NCBI GenBank assembly: GCA_017979445.1
Contig: CM030708.1
Span: forward strand, 35,654,721 to 35,718,720
Length of the DNA stretch: 64,000 bases
Direction: 5' to 3'
Source of the DNA: Akebia trifoliata
Lineage: Eukaryota > Streptophyta > Magnoliopsida > Ranunculales > Lardizabalaceae
In this document: piece after piece, positions 1-12,174 of the stretch
Layout of the letters: every line of letters begins with the position of its first letter
Position numbering within the stretch: position 1 is the stretch's first letter
Translations under genes and position numbers: made by a program
Notes under the pieces: generated by a model
What the model was told of the DNA's origin: nothing
Databases searched by the model: none
Seen by the model: only the letters and a program-made list of their open reading frames with translations

Positions 1-1445
1 AACATGCGTCAGGTGGCACGATATCTCAAAACTGTACTATGGTACCCTAGTTCATACTAGTTCCACATGGCTTACATGCAGAATGGTCCGGACCATCCAT
101 TGATGGGCATTCTCTTAATTTTCCCATTACCCATCTGACCAACCTGATCAGATGGTTATCATCCTAGCCACTAGATAAATGAACTTTTTCTAGGATATCC
201 CATTAACGGCCCTGAAAAATCTATCAGTAGTTTACTTCATCTGGTTTGTCAAGTTTCCGCATAAAAAATACAAATGTGACTTGATAAATGGACTTTTTCT
301 AGGATGACCCTTTAACGGTCCTGAAAGAGCATTCAGTGTTTGAGTTTGTCTGGTTTGTCAAGTTTTGGGAAAATTAAATACGAACGTAAGAACGAGGGAT
401 CAGATTATCCAGCCTGAAGTATGCCAAGTGAGGTATGGTGTGCCTCAGTATATGGGAGCGATAAAGTTCTACTGTCCCAGTATGGCATCAAAAGGGTGTC
501 TTGAAATCTATACATGGGAAGGCAGGTCCATAGAATTTTGGGGGAATATTCTCCTGACATGTCATGTGTGCCTCACCTCCCATGTGGAGTTGGCGATTCC
601 TTAGCTTGCTAGTCACCCTCTTGATCTTAAAAAAGTTTTTCCAAAAGTTATTATTACCACAGAAATTTTTTATGAAGGATATTTTTATCAAAATTTTGAT
701 AAAAGCCTCCCAATATGCCACACAACATTCTTTGTGCTCACTAAGCTTATGAATTTTTGAATTTGGGCCACCTCTTCGTGGACCTACACATGAAAATCAG
801 TATCACTGACAACTTTTAGCTGCTGGATTCAAGCACTTCTGAGTTCTGACCAATGATTTTTAGCCTCTGTATTTTACCATTTTTTGGGGATACTCAAATC
901 AGTGTCCATAAATCACCAATCAGTCCGCTTTTTATTAAGTCCACCCAGAGGTGGTCCACCATAAGGTTAGTTGGCCCTAAGATTGTGAGACATGGCATTT
1001 TGTAAACTCTTGTCAAAATCCAAACATTGTCACCATACGTGGGTTCAGTCGCATCATGGCTGCAAAGATCTAATCAGCCATCATGAGATTGAAAATCACC
1101 AAGCAAGAAAAGAATTTTAACCAAATTTGAGGCCTGATATAACAGAACACAGCTTACATCAACCCACGCACCTGGTGTGTCTTTCCATCCCACAGCCCAC
1201 ATTAGTTTTGGGCCTTTTACTTCCCCTTGGCCTCTGGCCTCTGGCTTCTGGCCACTGCTTCTGACTAGCAAACCCTTCCTTTTTCTCCTCATTGACCATT
1301 GACGAAGCTGCAGTTCTTGCAATTTCCTTTTTTGTGAGTCCCAAGCTTCCTTGGTATATTTACAAGCAAATGGAAGTCTTTTGATATATATCATGATTAT
1401 TGCATGCAGTTCTAATATAATTTGTTGATTCCTCTTTATGATCAG
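1..1445 (+). other. No recognised gene; probably intron of the gene ending at 2372
   Basis: The two exons that follow are the end of a + strand gene and begin with a splice acceptor at 1444-1445, so this stretch is probably intron, perhaps with exons I could not recognise. Two near-copies of a sequence ending in TCTGGTTTGTCAAGTTT, at about 232-255 and 343-366, form a loose direct repeat. The short open frames here show no family similarity or codon pattern that I trust. Confidence 0.4.
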
Positions 1446-2372
1446 AGGCATTGCACCAGAAGCTTCTCTTGCAAGTTGAAGAAGCGATTGCGATTCAGCT
1501 CAATGATGCTGACAGAAGAATCATGGCCGTCCACAAGGCAAGTCAACTGTGCTTTCTAAATGGCAATTTAGTAGATAATTCACCAATATATGGCAGTATG
1601 TGATGTGAATATCATGTGATCTTCCATTTACGAGGCCGTGTTTTGGTGGTAGGGACCTTAAAAGGATCTGTTACCATCTGTTAGGATGATTCCCCTAGTT
1701 TAGTATGATGTCTGTTTAGAAGCATGGTATCAGTATATTTACATACTTAGGGGATTGGAACCTACCATTCAATGGGTCCTTCCTTGGAAAATCCTAGGTC
1801 AAAACCAACCTAATACGATCAGTCTTTTTTATCCCTCAGTCATTCACCAACTTTTGCCATGCCTTCAAAAGAATGTTGTTGATCCAACTGCTGTGATCAT
1901 TAGGTCACATAATGTTTTGACCTAGGAATTTGATTGGTGGCTCCTGGCCCCTTGCATTTAGGCACTGTGTCCTGATATTGTGTTCTTGGACTGTCATTTG
2001 GCATACAATGCAAACTATATTTTTCTTATAGTGGGGTGTTGGGGGAGCTTACGGAGAAAAAACCTCTCATCTAGGCACAACTATGCTAGGGTAGATTTGA
2101 ACCCACAACCTTCCACAAAGGGAGGGAAACATCTTTCCACCTGATCTGAAAATGTATGGGTACGGACCATAAATCTATGTAGGTCTTATTTATTTTTTAT
2201 TTCTATTTTTTGGGGGGAGGGGTTAGCATATATTATTACTACAGCAAAAAAGTTGTTAGCTGGGAGCATGCAAACAATTTTGTTTTAATTTCATTTGCAG
2301 GTGGCCAGGGACAAGATGATCCAATTGAAACATGTGATGGCAGAATTCTTAAAAGAAGGTGTTTTTAGTTGA
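1446..2372 (+). CDS. 3'-terminal exons of an unidentified gene (partial)
   Basis: Two exons are supported, 1446..1537 and 2301..2372. Together they encode about 53 residues, from ALHQKLLLQVEE through RRIMAVHK|VARDKMIQLK to the end AEFLKEGVFS and a TGA stop at 2370-2372. The peptide is charged, helical in character and coiled-coil-like, and I do not recognise the family. The first exon follows a CAG acceptor at 1443-1445. The second follows a good T-rich TTTGCAG acceptor. The joining intron starts with GC rather than GT: the donor AAG|GCAAGT at 1535-1540 fits the consensus except for that base. The nearby GT (1541-1542) would give a different frame ending CDGRILKRRCF that looks less natural. 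The N-terminal part of the gene lies left of the window or in the first 1.4 kb. Confidence 0.55.
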
Positions 2373-3095
2373 AATGTTTTTATGGTTCACACGACATGAG
2401 ATGGGGAGTTCTGCTGGAACCAAGAAAAACAAGCCAAGAAGGTTGTAGTGTGATTACTACGGAGTCGACTCCAACATTTTTTGAATACCACCACCATCTT
2501 TTCATAGATTTACTTTGGATTTATTGTTATTCCATATCTCTTACTCTTTCATTTTGTTTAATTGCATCCTTTAAGATATGGATAACAGGTGTTTTCCAGA
2601 GAGATCCACCGCTGTGCATAAGGGAAGGGAGGAACTTTATGTTGCCCTCCCATTTTCTGATCCTCAGTTTGAGTCGAAAACATAGAACTACCAAAACTTT
2701 CCACAAATGAAATTTATATTGGAAGGTGACAAGGATATGGTGGATTTTGATCAAGATATGGCACAAAGGGGGATTAACCATACCAAGTGACCACATGATA
2801 AACAGTAAACAGATTTTCTTGATGTGTCTTTTTGTGTTTGTGCCATGTTTGATTTGGATTATCCATAATGATTCCACATGCAGTGGGTCAGAATTGCTGG
2901 GATCGTGTCATATTACTGTAATTCCGTTTCGGTGGCTTAACTTTAGTGGAGTGAGGGAGAGTGTTAACTGCTGCTAACTTAGCTAAAGATGGTAAAGGAG
3001 TGTTGATCTCATGACCTAGGTCTTGTTGGACCCATCTTAACGTTGACCACTAATGACCTTGCTTGCCTTCAGAAAAAAAAAAAAGAAGGGAAAAT
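2373..3095. other. 3' flank, no gene seen
   Basis: This covers the 3' UTR and flank of the preceding gene. An A-rich run near 3072-3084 precedes the first fold-back repeat. The open frames on both strands here overlap one another, lack family features and look like chance. Confidence 0.4.
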
Positions 3096-3222
3096 GCTGG
3101 AATGACACAAATGTGGTGGTGCTTGCATAACCATAGATGCTTTTTACTTATATCTTGTTAAAAAGCACTTACGGTTATGTCCATGCCACCACATCATTAT
3201 GTCGCCTTTGTGTCCCCCCAGC
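3096..3222. repeat. Fold-back MITE-like hairpin, copy 1
   Basis: The left arm starts GCTGGAATGACACAAATG and the right arm ends in its imperfect reverse complement (CTTTGTGTCCCCCCAGC). The inner arms also pair: GTGGTGG...CATAACCATAGATGC against the complement of GCACTTACGGTTATG...CCACCAC. The loop is T/A-rich. The plan is shared with the copies at 4626-4770 and 40719-40775. Confidence 0.6.
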
Positions 3223-4069
3223 ATGAAAAAAACACATACCGAGTATGAGGCTGTACTGTATAGCTCCATTTGATTTTTATCCCAATTGTGGGGTCGTGAG
3301 TACACTCCCAGCTTACTTAACAGAAGCAGCTAATGCCAGACACTCATAAGTTTCCAACGTATTTGCATTGGAGTTGTACCTTGCCAGTCTTATACGTTTT
3401 CCTTTCCTGACACAAAGAAAAAGGCAATTAATCTCATTTACCTTAAAACTTAGAGTTCGACTAACCTTACTAAGTTGGTAAGGATTTCACCCTTATTAAG
3501 GTTCTTTGGACTCACCTTGCCGAATCCAAAAACATGATCAGATTCTTTAGAGTTGTAGGGACACAATTCTATGAATTTTGAAAAAACAAATTTAATTTTT
3601 TTTTCACCATTTAATTTCAATTTTAAATTTTGGAGTTACAGGGGAAGTTTGGTAGCCATCCATTTTCCAAACCTTGGAGCAAGCTCAAAATAAATTGTTT
3701 TATGAATTTGTTTTTTCAAAGTTTTTCAATGAAACTTGGAAGGCTATTGTATTGGATTGCTGATGTGGTAATCCATTTGAGCAAAACAATTTTTAATAAG
3801 ATTTAAAATGTTTACTAAGTGATCATGTAGAAGCTGTATGGGAGATGGCACCGCATTTTCTCGCCCAAGTTACTGATTTTTAGGGGTGGCAAGCAGGGTT
3901 GGATAATTTATAGGGTCTACTAACGTAATACACTAAGAGAATATGGCTAAAAATATTGGAATGTGATATGTATCCGACCTAGACCAATAAGAAACATTAA
4001 CCCCAAAATTTGAATGTTTCAAGAATAGTCGTGACAAATTGACTCAAAAAAAAAAAAAAAAACTAAAAT

Positions 4070-4150
4070 TGTGTGTAACGTGAACAGAATCATAGATGTT
4101 TTTCTCATGTATCTTAAGGAAAAAAATTTATGATTTTGTGCACATACATG
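4070..4150. repeat. Fold-back hairpin, short copy
   Basis: Arms around AGAATCATAGATG and TTTATGATTTTGTGC pair imperfectly across a loop holding CATGTATCTTAAGG. This resembles the stem-loop core of the neighbouring fold-back repeats. Confidence 0.4.
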
Positions 4151-4190
4151 TCAGTTAAGTATATTTGAACTTTTTTTATTTATACGTGAT

Positions 4191-4401
4191 AATATGACTT
4201 GCCAAGTGGCATACTCAATTGACTCCCTGACATGGATAAATTTGAGAATTGTAGATTTGTACGTCTCGGGATATACGATTTCACCTCCCCATAAAATGTA
4301 TATCCCGAGAGAATTGTGTATCTCGAGGTGTATATATCTACAATTCCTGAATTTATCCACGTTAGAGAATCAATTAAGTATACCACCTGGCAAGTCATAT
4401 T
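4191..4401. repeat. Long palindromic fold-back MITE (about 210 bp)
   Basis: The left end AATATGACTTGCCAAGTGG and the right end CCACCTGGCAAGTCATATT are near-perfect inverted copies. Pairing continues inward for about 75 bases per arm (ATGGATAAATTTGAGAATTGTAGAT against ATCTACAATTCCTGAATTTATCCAC). The centre contains CTCGGGATATACG and TATATCCCGAGAG, a second small palindrome. The open frames seen on both strands here are by-products of the palindrome. Confidence 0.75.
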
Positions 4402-4625
4402 GTTAGGATTTTATTTTTCTTTTAAGCCAATTTATCATGACTCTTCACAAATGCAACAGATGATATGTTTTTTTTTTTTTAAAACCTTGACCAAGACATT
4501 CTTTTAGTACTACATTTTTAACCATGCAAAATAATTCTTCCACCAATGAATTTGTGCCAGAGTATCCCAAAATCTGAGAATCTCAGTTCTTTCCTCTTTT
4601 TCTCTATTTTTTTATTAAAGAGTCA

Positions 4626-4770
4626 TGTTGGGATGACAAAAACGTGTGGTGTCATGCATATTACTGTAAATACTTTTTTATGAGATACGAGTAAAAAAGA
4701 ATTTACGGTTTTATGCGCACCACCATATCATTTTTGTCACCTTTGTGTCTCCGTTTGTGTCATTCCAATA
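4626..4770. repeat. Fold-back MITE-like hairpin, copy 2
   Basis: The arms TGACAAAAACGTGTGGTG...TACTGTAAATAC and GAATTTACGG...CACCACCATATCATTTTTGTCA pair imperfectly. The right end CATTCCAATA corresponds to TTGGGATG at the left. The loop contains GAGATACGAG. Size and plan match the copy at 3096-3222. Confidence 0.6.
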
Positions 4771-6915
4771 TTTTTCTTTTAAAATAAGAGAAAATGACTT
4801 CATTAATAATTTGGATTTTTCTTGGCACATGTTACAATCGCATTTGTTGACGGTCACAAAATTGTCCAACTGAACGTGAGACATGACAAACGTCCATGTG
4901 GAAATTTATGCTCGAGGCAAATGCAAAGCAGGGGTGACAGTGACACAGTCTTCGTTGGCTATTATCGTGCGTTATCCTCGTAAGATTCCTTCTTGCGATA
5001 TCGTTTAATGCTTGAGCAAATATTATCCAAAGTGAAAGATAGAGGTAGACCAACAACCTCAACCATTAAACCCAATACATTTGCCACCTGGACCCACATC
5101 GTCAACTTTCTTACAAAGTAGACATGAATCACACAGATGCAAACACACATTAACACGTGAAGGCGCACTCTCTCTCTCTTTCTCTACATTGATCACCATC
5201 TCCAATAACAGTAACATCATAGGGAACAAGCATGATTTGAGTACACTGGGAACACAGGGTCCACGTGGAAATACCAATAACCTGATGGGTAGGGTTCATG
5301 TGGAAAATGCCATTTTTCTAAGTCGGAGATAACGACTTCACACTACGTGTCAATTTTTAAGAGGACTTTGTAATTGTACCACTCAACATCTTAAAGAAGG
5401 AGAAGACTCCTTTCACTCGTTTCCTTATCAAATCAAGTGTTCCTTTATTAATCACCAACAACAGACAAGACCGACCACTGTATACTATACCTTCTCGTTT
5501 CAAATCTAATCTAGTGGATTGGAAACCACATATCTTAATTGCTTCGCTAACTCTCTTTAATTCATACTAATTAAATAGGACCCCACTCCCATCAAGTAAA
5601 ATAAATTATTAAATATAAATCAAATATCTGATATCACTCATGATAATTAACATATTAGATCCTCTCCAACAATAAAGGGCAATAAGTAAGAACCCATATA
5701 TTAACAAGTCAATCACTTTTTTAATCCTTTTAAATCCAATTTTCAAATCCTAACCCAATACTCCTATTACATCTTACAATATTTTGGACCCACAATCCCC
5801 AAGTTTTTGAACCATTCGATAATATTTTAAATACTTATAATGAAGACATTTAATTTTTAATATTTTATTTATATGCAAGCGAAGATTTTGAAACCCAAGT
5901 CTGTCTATTGGGCCATCGTTAAGAGACTTTTAGCAATTTTACAATGCTTGCACTGGCACCACAACAGTCTCACCTTTTTTTATCTTTTTTATTTTTAGTA
6001 TTATTTATATATTACTTGGAACTTGTAGACGCAAGCAGTGTATCCTAACCATTGGATAAGAAGCATGTCGAGGTCTGAAATGGTAAAATGAGGGGAAAAA
6101 ATATCTAAACCAGGGATGGTTAAGCTAGTTAACCATGGAAATTGAACTTGGGTTAAGTTATATCTGCCTTTATTGGCCTCCTCCATGCCTTTCGCCGCCT
6201 TCTACGAGCAGTTGGATCTAAAGCTCTCAGAGAACTTCAGTTGTTCAACTTCCAACCTTCAAGAACAGATACGTATACTTCAATCTAAGACGACCCTTCA
6301 GTGGGAATTTTCGAATTTTTATCAATCTTTCGATCAAGTTTTTTTGGCTGGTTCAATTAATATTTGTTGATTTCTACATGAAAAATCTTTACGATATTTG
6401 CTGTTGAAGGAGTCGGGTTTATTTCTTTCTTTAATTTTCTATTTTTCTGAGTAAAATGAGCTTAATGCCGAGTTGTTTGGTTCTTGAAGATGGTTTTCTT
6501 TGTTTACTTGTAATTTTAATGGAAGACCGGTATTCGTCTGATATAATTTTTTAATTTGAGCAAATTTGAAATGGGTCTGAATAAGTTTTCTTTTAATGAG
6601 TAAAAAGCCAGAAAAGATGGGATATTTTTGTATTTGAAGGAGCTCAAATGTGGACACTTTTATTCTGAAATTCCGGAATAAAGCTGTGAATTTGTTCTAA
6701 TAAAAATACCCAAATGAAAGAAAGTGGGTTTCTTTACTAATCTGATTGTCTTGAAATAGAAATTGGGATTTCAGAGTTCACAGTGATGTTTCGTTAGGTG
6801 GTAGGGGTTTCTAAAATTAAGCGTGTCAGTCTGAAAAGCATAAAAAATGGCATCTTGTTAAATTTGAGGCCTGACTAACAAACAGAGTTCCAATTTTAAC
6901 CCAACAAATCAAATC
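4771..6915 (+). other. Upstream region and probable 5' leader of the PIF3-like gene
   Basis: This is non-coding sequence between the fold-back repeats and the PIF3-like start codon. A less AT-rich patch at about 6180-6270, ending AAGAACAG, could be a 5' UTR exon, because PIF3 genes often have introns in the leader. I cannot fix the transcription start. No convincing open frame is present. Confidence 0.35.
5154..5268. promoter_or_regulatory. Two G-box motifs upstream of the PIF3-like gene
   Basis: CACGTG occurs at 5154-5159, and the fully palindromic CCACGTGG at 5261-5268. CACGTG is the core element bound by PIF-type bHLH proteins. The pair lies about 1.65-1.75 kb before the coding start, but less than that from transcription start if an upstream leader exon exists near 6.2 kb. 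Function is inferred only from the motif. Confidence 0.35.
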
Positions 6916-9900
6916 ATGCCTTACTCTGAACTTCATCGAACGACCACGAATGGAACGAAGATGACTAATTTTTCAGCTGATCTAGCTTTTACGTGAGTTT
7001 CTACTTCTCTTTACCCTTCTGTACTTCCATATCAGTTTTTCTTCAATTTTTTTTTATATATATGTATTTTTTATGTAGGCCTGATAATGAATTAGTGGAG
7101 TTAGTATGGGAAAATGGTCAGATTATGATGCAAGGTCAGTCCAGTAGAACTCGAAAAAGCCCCTCACCTACTGGTTTTTCATCTCTCACTTCCAAGGCTC
7201 AAGAGAAAGACAGTGGAGACGCTGTTGCTCCTAAATTTGAAAAGTTTGGGACTCTGGATTCTGCCTTGAATAATAATGATATCTCCTCGTTGTCAGGGCC
7301 TTCAGGTCATGTGGGATTGTGTGAAGATTACGATATGGTCCCGTGGTTGAGTTATCCTCTTGATGATGATACTCTGCAACATGATTACTCTTCAGAATTC
7401 TTCCCTGAATTAACTGGTGCTAGTCTGGATTCTCTCTCATTGCAAAATAATATGGTAACCATCGATAAGAACAGTAGTTATAGTCAGCTAGTTAGAGATA
7501 CCCATTCGGTTTCGGTGCATGGTGGTGCAAATCCAGAACAAAGGAATACATCTAGAGTTATGGGAGTAGGTCCTGAGCCTTCTAGGCCTAGGGGTAGTCT
7601 GTTATGTTCGTCGCCATTACAGCAATGCCAAGCTTCCTTTCCATCTTTCAGATCAAGAGATTCAGATTTTATTGCCTCTAACACCAACAAAGCCCACAAA
7701 TCTTCGTGTCAAGACCCAGCTTTGACAGGTGGTCAACCCAACATGAAGCTGCAGAAGCAAGGTCTGGGAGCCACGAAGCCACCTTTGCAACCTAGTAAAA
7801 ACATGGGTTCGACCAACTTCTCCCATTTCTCAAGGCCCACTGCTCTTTTTAAAAGCAATCTTCAGAGCAACAGTTTTGCTGCCAATCCATGTTTATCGGG
7901 CATTGATAGGATGCGAAGTATTGATAAGGTGTCTGCTGCTATTAGTAGTAACCCCGTCGAATCCATGCTGATCGAGTCACCTAGTGGTTCCACAAGTGTT
8001 GCAGGTTTTCGAAGCCAACCGGTTCTGATGCCAGGCAAGGTGGATTTAAAACCATCTATGGTTAAGCCTCCCAAAAAGTCACTCTCTGCTGAGAAGTCTG
8101 AAGCAATTTGCATAGAAAATTCCTTTAGGAATACTGGATTGCAAGATCAAGCTTTGGGTCAAACCTCCAGTTTTACAGGAAATACAACAATTGGAAGGCC
8201 AGATAGTGTAAAGGATGTTGAGCCAGCGGTTGCCTCTTCTTCTGTATGCTCAGGAAACAATGCTGGGGGAGCTTCAAATGATCCCAAACTCACTTTGAAG
8301 AGGAAATCTCGGGATGTCGAGGACTCCGAGGATCATAGCGAAGTAAGAGCAAGTGTAAACCCACCTCATTTCTTCTAAGTTTCTTATCTCCTCCCTTCTT
8401 ATGTTCTTCCATGTTTTTGAAGAAGTTTAATTTTCTTTCAGGATGTTGAAGAAGAATCTGTGGGTGTGAGGAAACCAGCTACTAATCGAGGTGGCACTGG
8501 TGCCAGGAGAACCCGAGCTGCGGAAGTGCATAATTTATCTGAAAGGGTGAGAAGGACAAACTCTATCTAAAGGAAAAAAGAACAAACACTTCCGAACAAT
8601 AAACTTATTTGCATGTTTAATCACTGAGTTATACTCTTAGTACTTACTTTGAACATATACAAACAGAGGCGAAGGGATAGGATCAATGAGAAGATGCGAG
8701 CATTACAAGAGCTCATACCTAACTGCAATAAGGTTACCCTTCTGTATTTCCAATTCGTGCTACTTCTGCTTAATAACATTTGCTGCCACTAATAGTTGAT
8801 TGACTTTTTCTTCCTGCTAACTCCTGAATTGTGCTATTGTAAGGTGGACAAAGCATCAATGCTTGACGAGGCCATTGAGTATCTAAAGACTCTTCAGTTT
8901 CAAGTACAGGTAAAGTTTATCTGTCCTTTCAAGGTGTGGATTACTATAGTAATTACATGTATTCTTTCTCATGGGCATAAATTCCATAATACAGATTATG
9001 TCAATGGGAGCTGGGATGTATATGCCTCCGCTGATGTTACCAACTGGAATGCATGCACCTCCTTTCTTACACATGGGTGTTGGAATGGGGATGGGAATGG
9101 GCATGGGTGTTGGTTTGGGGATGGGAATGTATGACATCAGTGGCGGTCGTCCTTTGATTCAGGTCCCCCCAATGCACGGGATGCAGTTCCATTGCCCACC
9201 CATTTCCAGTAGTTTGCCTATGATGGCAGGGTGTAGCCCTCAGATGTTAGGGTTCCCTGGTCAAGGGATTCCCATGTCGATGCCTTGTGCACCACCCTAT
9301 GTTCCTTTATCGGAAGGACCTTCTATAAGGTCAGTCTCTGTACCAGATGTCTCTAGATCTGAAGCTCTTGTGGAAGTTCCAGATTCAGTTCCCCCTTCAA
9401 GTTCAAAGGATTCAATTACGAACACAAACTTACAAATGATGACCAATACAAGTGATGAATACTCACAGAATCAGATGCCTAGTCAGGTTTGTGCATTTTT
9501 TTCCCAAAGCTAGACCCTCTTCCCATTTTTGGGAAGTAAAATTTGTTATCAATAAAAGAAGAAACTATATTAGTAGCTTCTCTTAATGTCTTGCAATCCC
9601 TCTGAAGAATATGCTAAACACAAACTTACTAGATACTGACTTAACACAAAAATAAAAATTATTACTAAATACTGCTACCCATCTAAAACTTTTTCCCTCA
9701 GTCTATCTCATGATGCTCACTTGATCTCAGTAAGATAGGTTGCCTTCCCTCACAAGGAGATCCATTGACTAGTGACAAAAAATTTACATTTTATTTAGGA
9801 GAACCTCCATCTTCCCATTGGAGCTTGCTATGTGTTTGAAGGATCTTTGACCTTAAACTATTAGTCACTAAATTCTAAAGCATTTCATTCATGGAAGTTG

Positions 9901-10057
9901 CACATTATACCAGTCCCTTGATCGTCTGTTCTTACTACCGTGCCAGGCAACAATTGAAGGTTTTGAACAGTCTGCCGTGGTGGCAAGAAATGATCAAACC
10001 CCACATATTAGTACCAATGGAGACATCAATTCTGCCAATGGGAATGAGACTAACTAG
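6916..10057 (+). CDS. PIF3: Phytochrome-interacting bHLH transcription factor, PIF3-like
   Basis: The coding exons are 6916..6992, 7079..8342, 8442..8546, 8667..8732, 8844..8909, 8995..9486 and 9947..10057. They sum to 2181 nt (726 aa), all phases agree and all junctions are GT-AG. The start ATG at 6916 gives MPYSELHR, like other PIF3 N-termini. Residues 30-44 ([15 protein letters not shown]) form the active-phytochrome-B-binding (APB) motif. DYDMVPWL near residue 110 matches a second conserved PIF3 block. The bHLH spans about 470-526 ([19 protein letters not shown]), with H477, E481 and R485 in the expected DNA-contact positions, so G-box binding is expected. The two 66-nt exons inside the bHLH are typical of the family. 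A Met/Gly-rich tract follows the bHLH, as in Arabidopsis PIF3. The protein should act in the nucleus as a light-regulated partner of phytochrome in seedling and growth responses. It appears intact, and longer than Arabidopsis PIF3. Confidence 0.93.
9073..9129 (+). repeat. In-frame Met/Gly codon repeat in the PIF3-like gene
   Basis: An ATGGGN-type hexamer repeat encodes alternating Met and Gly with a few Val and Leu ([19 protein letters not shown]). It lies in exon 6, just after the bHLH. It is likely length-variable by slippage. Confidence 0.7.
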
Positions 10058-11780
10058 TATGGAAACTGGTTAGTGGATTCGAGCAACCCTGTTTGTTTTA
10101 TTAATTTTCCAATTTTTAATGGTTGGTTATGATAAATTTAACCTGCTCTTGTATATACAGGCTAAAATTGACAACCAGTTCTATTATATCTTGTAATTGG
10201 AGAAGAATTAGGTGGTGGTGTATTGAGATTGGAGCTGCTCCTTAATTGATTTTTTTAAGCATGGGAAAATTAATTCAATTGTCAGGAAAAGTTTCTTTAG
10301 AGACGGCTTGAGGTGATATACCCTCTCAGTGACCTGCATTCTAATGTCTGGGACAGTTCTACTACAGACCACCTGCATTCTTACATCTGGACAGTACTAC
10401 TACTAACTGCAAAATTTTGAGTTGAAGAGAGTGGATGTTGTTGTCTGCATTTGCACATTCACTTGCAGGATCCATTGTTTAAAAGGTTAAACTTGGAAAA
10501 GAATGTACTTGAAGGTGTGCTTACAGCTCTTTAAGCATTTCCTTTGATCAGTGGATAGAGAGATCTTTTTTACCCCTCGAAAGTTTTGCAGTTTCGTCTC
10601 TCCACAATCATTGTAACAGTGATGATCGACAGTTTTGAGTAGACTGAGCATATCATTCATCTGCATTGGATTAATATGCACGACACATTTAAAGGGTGCA
10701 GCAACCATCAGTCAAGAGGTCCATCCTTGAAGTTCACCTGGCCCAAAGATATACCCCATGAGCCTAACCACCTGGTTGGTTTAAAACATTTTCTGCTGAT
10801 TCGTAAGTCAATCATTCAACCTGGAAGGGTAATAGATAATTGATTGGTGGGTGAACTTAGAAGCAGCTATTATAGAAACTTGGTTTTTGGAGCTAAGAGG
10901 GTGACTTGACTTGGAGAACCCACAAGTGTCACAATGGCGATCTAATGGATGGTTTGGTTCGATATTGCTTTCTACATCTGTGAGTTGTGAGGGACTTCAA
11001 GTTGGCTTGAAGCTAGGTGCTTATGGTTCTTCAGGAAACCCTGAGGCTATATTGTCTGCTAATTATGATGATCAGAAAGGACTCTGAAGACATGTAAAGG
11101 CAAGCTGGTTGGACCAAGTCAGCTTCCGGGTAAGGCCCATGGCACATGTTGTATCCTGTTTATTAACTTTGAAATGTTGTTGGCACTAGAACAACCCCAT
11201 TGGACCCAGTCACTCCAATAAATTCTCCCTTTTTTTTTTGGGTGGAAACTCAAACAAGATGATACTATTGAGCTTTGTTAAACCTCATTTAGTCCACACC
11301 ATTTTGGACAGAAACTGCCAAACACCCTGGAAACAGAAAACAGTAAGTAGAACTAAAGCTATGTTATGGCAGGAAGTGTCTAGAACTCGTAAGCTTCCAG
11401 CCATTCAAGTCATTGACAAGCTGTATGATGATGTTTGAGTAACCTACATCATACATAGCTATCAGTTATGAAGGGAAAACTGGTTTAGGTGACTAGTGAC
11501 AATCAATGTTGTCAAATAGCATATGCTACGTTGTGCGCATATGCGATTGCAAAATAGCATATGCTGTCACATAGCATAACCTGTTTTTAATAGAAAAAAT
11601 CAGAAAAATAAAAACTTACAATGTTACAATAACTTATGAAAAATATAGTTTTTTAGTGTTATATTACCTATTTTATTATACTTCATTATATTTTCATGTT
11701 TACAAGTATCTAAAAAATGAATAAACTCAAAAATTTAAAGAAGAGTAGTGAAAAATGTAAGAAATAGCTTAGAGTGAAGT
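10058..11780 (+). other. 3' UTR and intergenic sequence, no gene seen
   Basis: This follows the PIF3-like stop. The first few hundred bases are probably 3' UTR. An imperfect direct repeat (GACCTGCATTCT, then GACCACCTGCATTCTTACATC) lies near 10330-10390. At 11520-11580 AGCATATGC and its reverse complement occur several times in a short AT-rich stretch. Nothing here reads as a protein family. Confidence 0.4.
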
Positions 11781-12174
11781 AAGAATAGAGAGGGACGCTT
11801 TCCACATCAGAAAAAGGATCCTATGGGCTATGCTTCCCTCGGCTATTGCTTGGGGAGTCTGGAACGAGAGAAACAACAGAGTGTTCAACAACAAGAGTAG
11901 TACCACTCGTGCAAGATTCTTGGAAATTTTGGGTCTGTTATACATTTGGTCGAAGCAGAATATAGAGTTCGCGGGGACTACCTTCGACGATTTTGTTTTT
12001 AGATGGGACTCTTTATGTAATCAGTGATGTTGTTTTTGTTTTTTGTTTTTTCTTTGATTTGCTGCTTTTTGCTTGTTGTTTGTTCTTGAGGCTCTCTCGG
12101 CCTCTCTCTTTGTAGTTCTCCTTCTTTTCCTCAATACATTATACTTTTCAAAAAAAAAAAAGAATAGAGAGGGA
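11781..12174 (+). mobile_element. 5'-truncated L1-type LINE 3' end, copy A, with target-site duplication
   Basis: The element body is about 11796-12160. It holds the last 60-odd codons of a LINE second ORF ([16 protein letters not shown] ... FDDFVFRWDSLCNQ), a T-rich 3' UTR ending ATTATACTTTTC, and a poly(A) tail. It is bracketed by AGAATAGAGAGGGA, a 14-base target-site duplication (about 11782-11795 and 12161-12174). The coding end closely resembles the LINEs at 23633-24693 (minus) and 61389-62311, so all are one family. It is dead, because nearly the whole reverse transcriptase is missing. Confidence 0.85.

Noticed and set aside
2369..2977. Overlapping frames downstream of the left-end gene
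   Set aside because: They begin at or after the natural stop and lie in probable 3' UTR.
4151..4507. Four overlapping frames on both strands with near-identical peptides
   Set aside because: They arise from the two arms of the fold-back repeat at 4191-4401.
6993..7078. Continuous open frame running from 6993 into the large PIF3 exon
   Set aside because: It begins with the intron donor GTGAGT and reads through a T-rich intron. The family N-terminus is supplied by the exon at 6916..6992 spliced to 7079.
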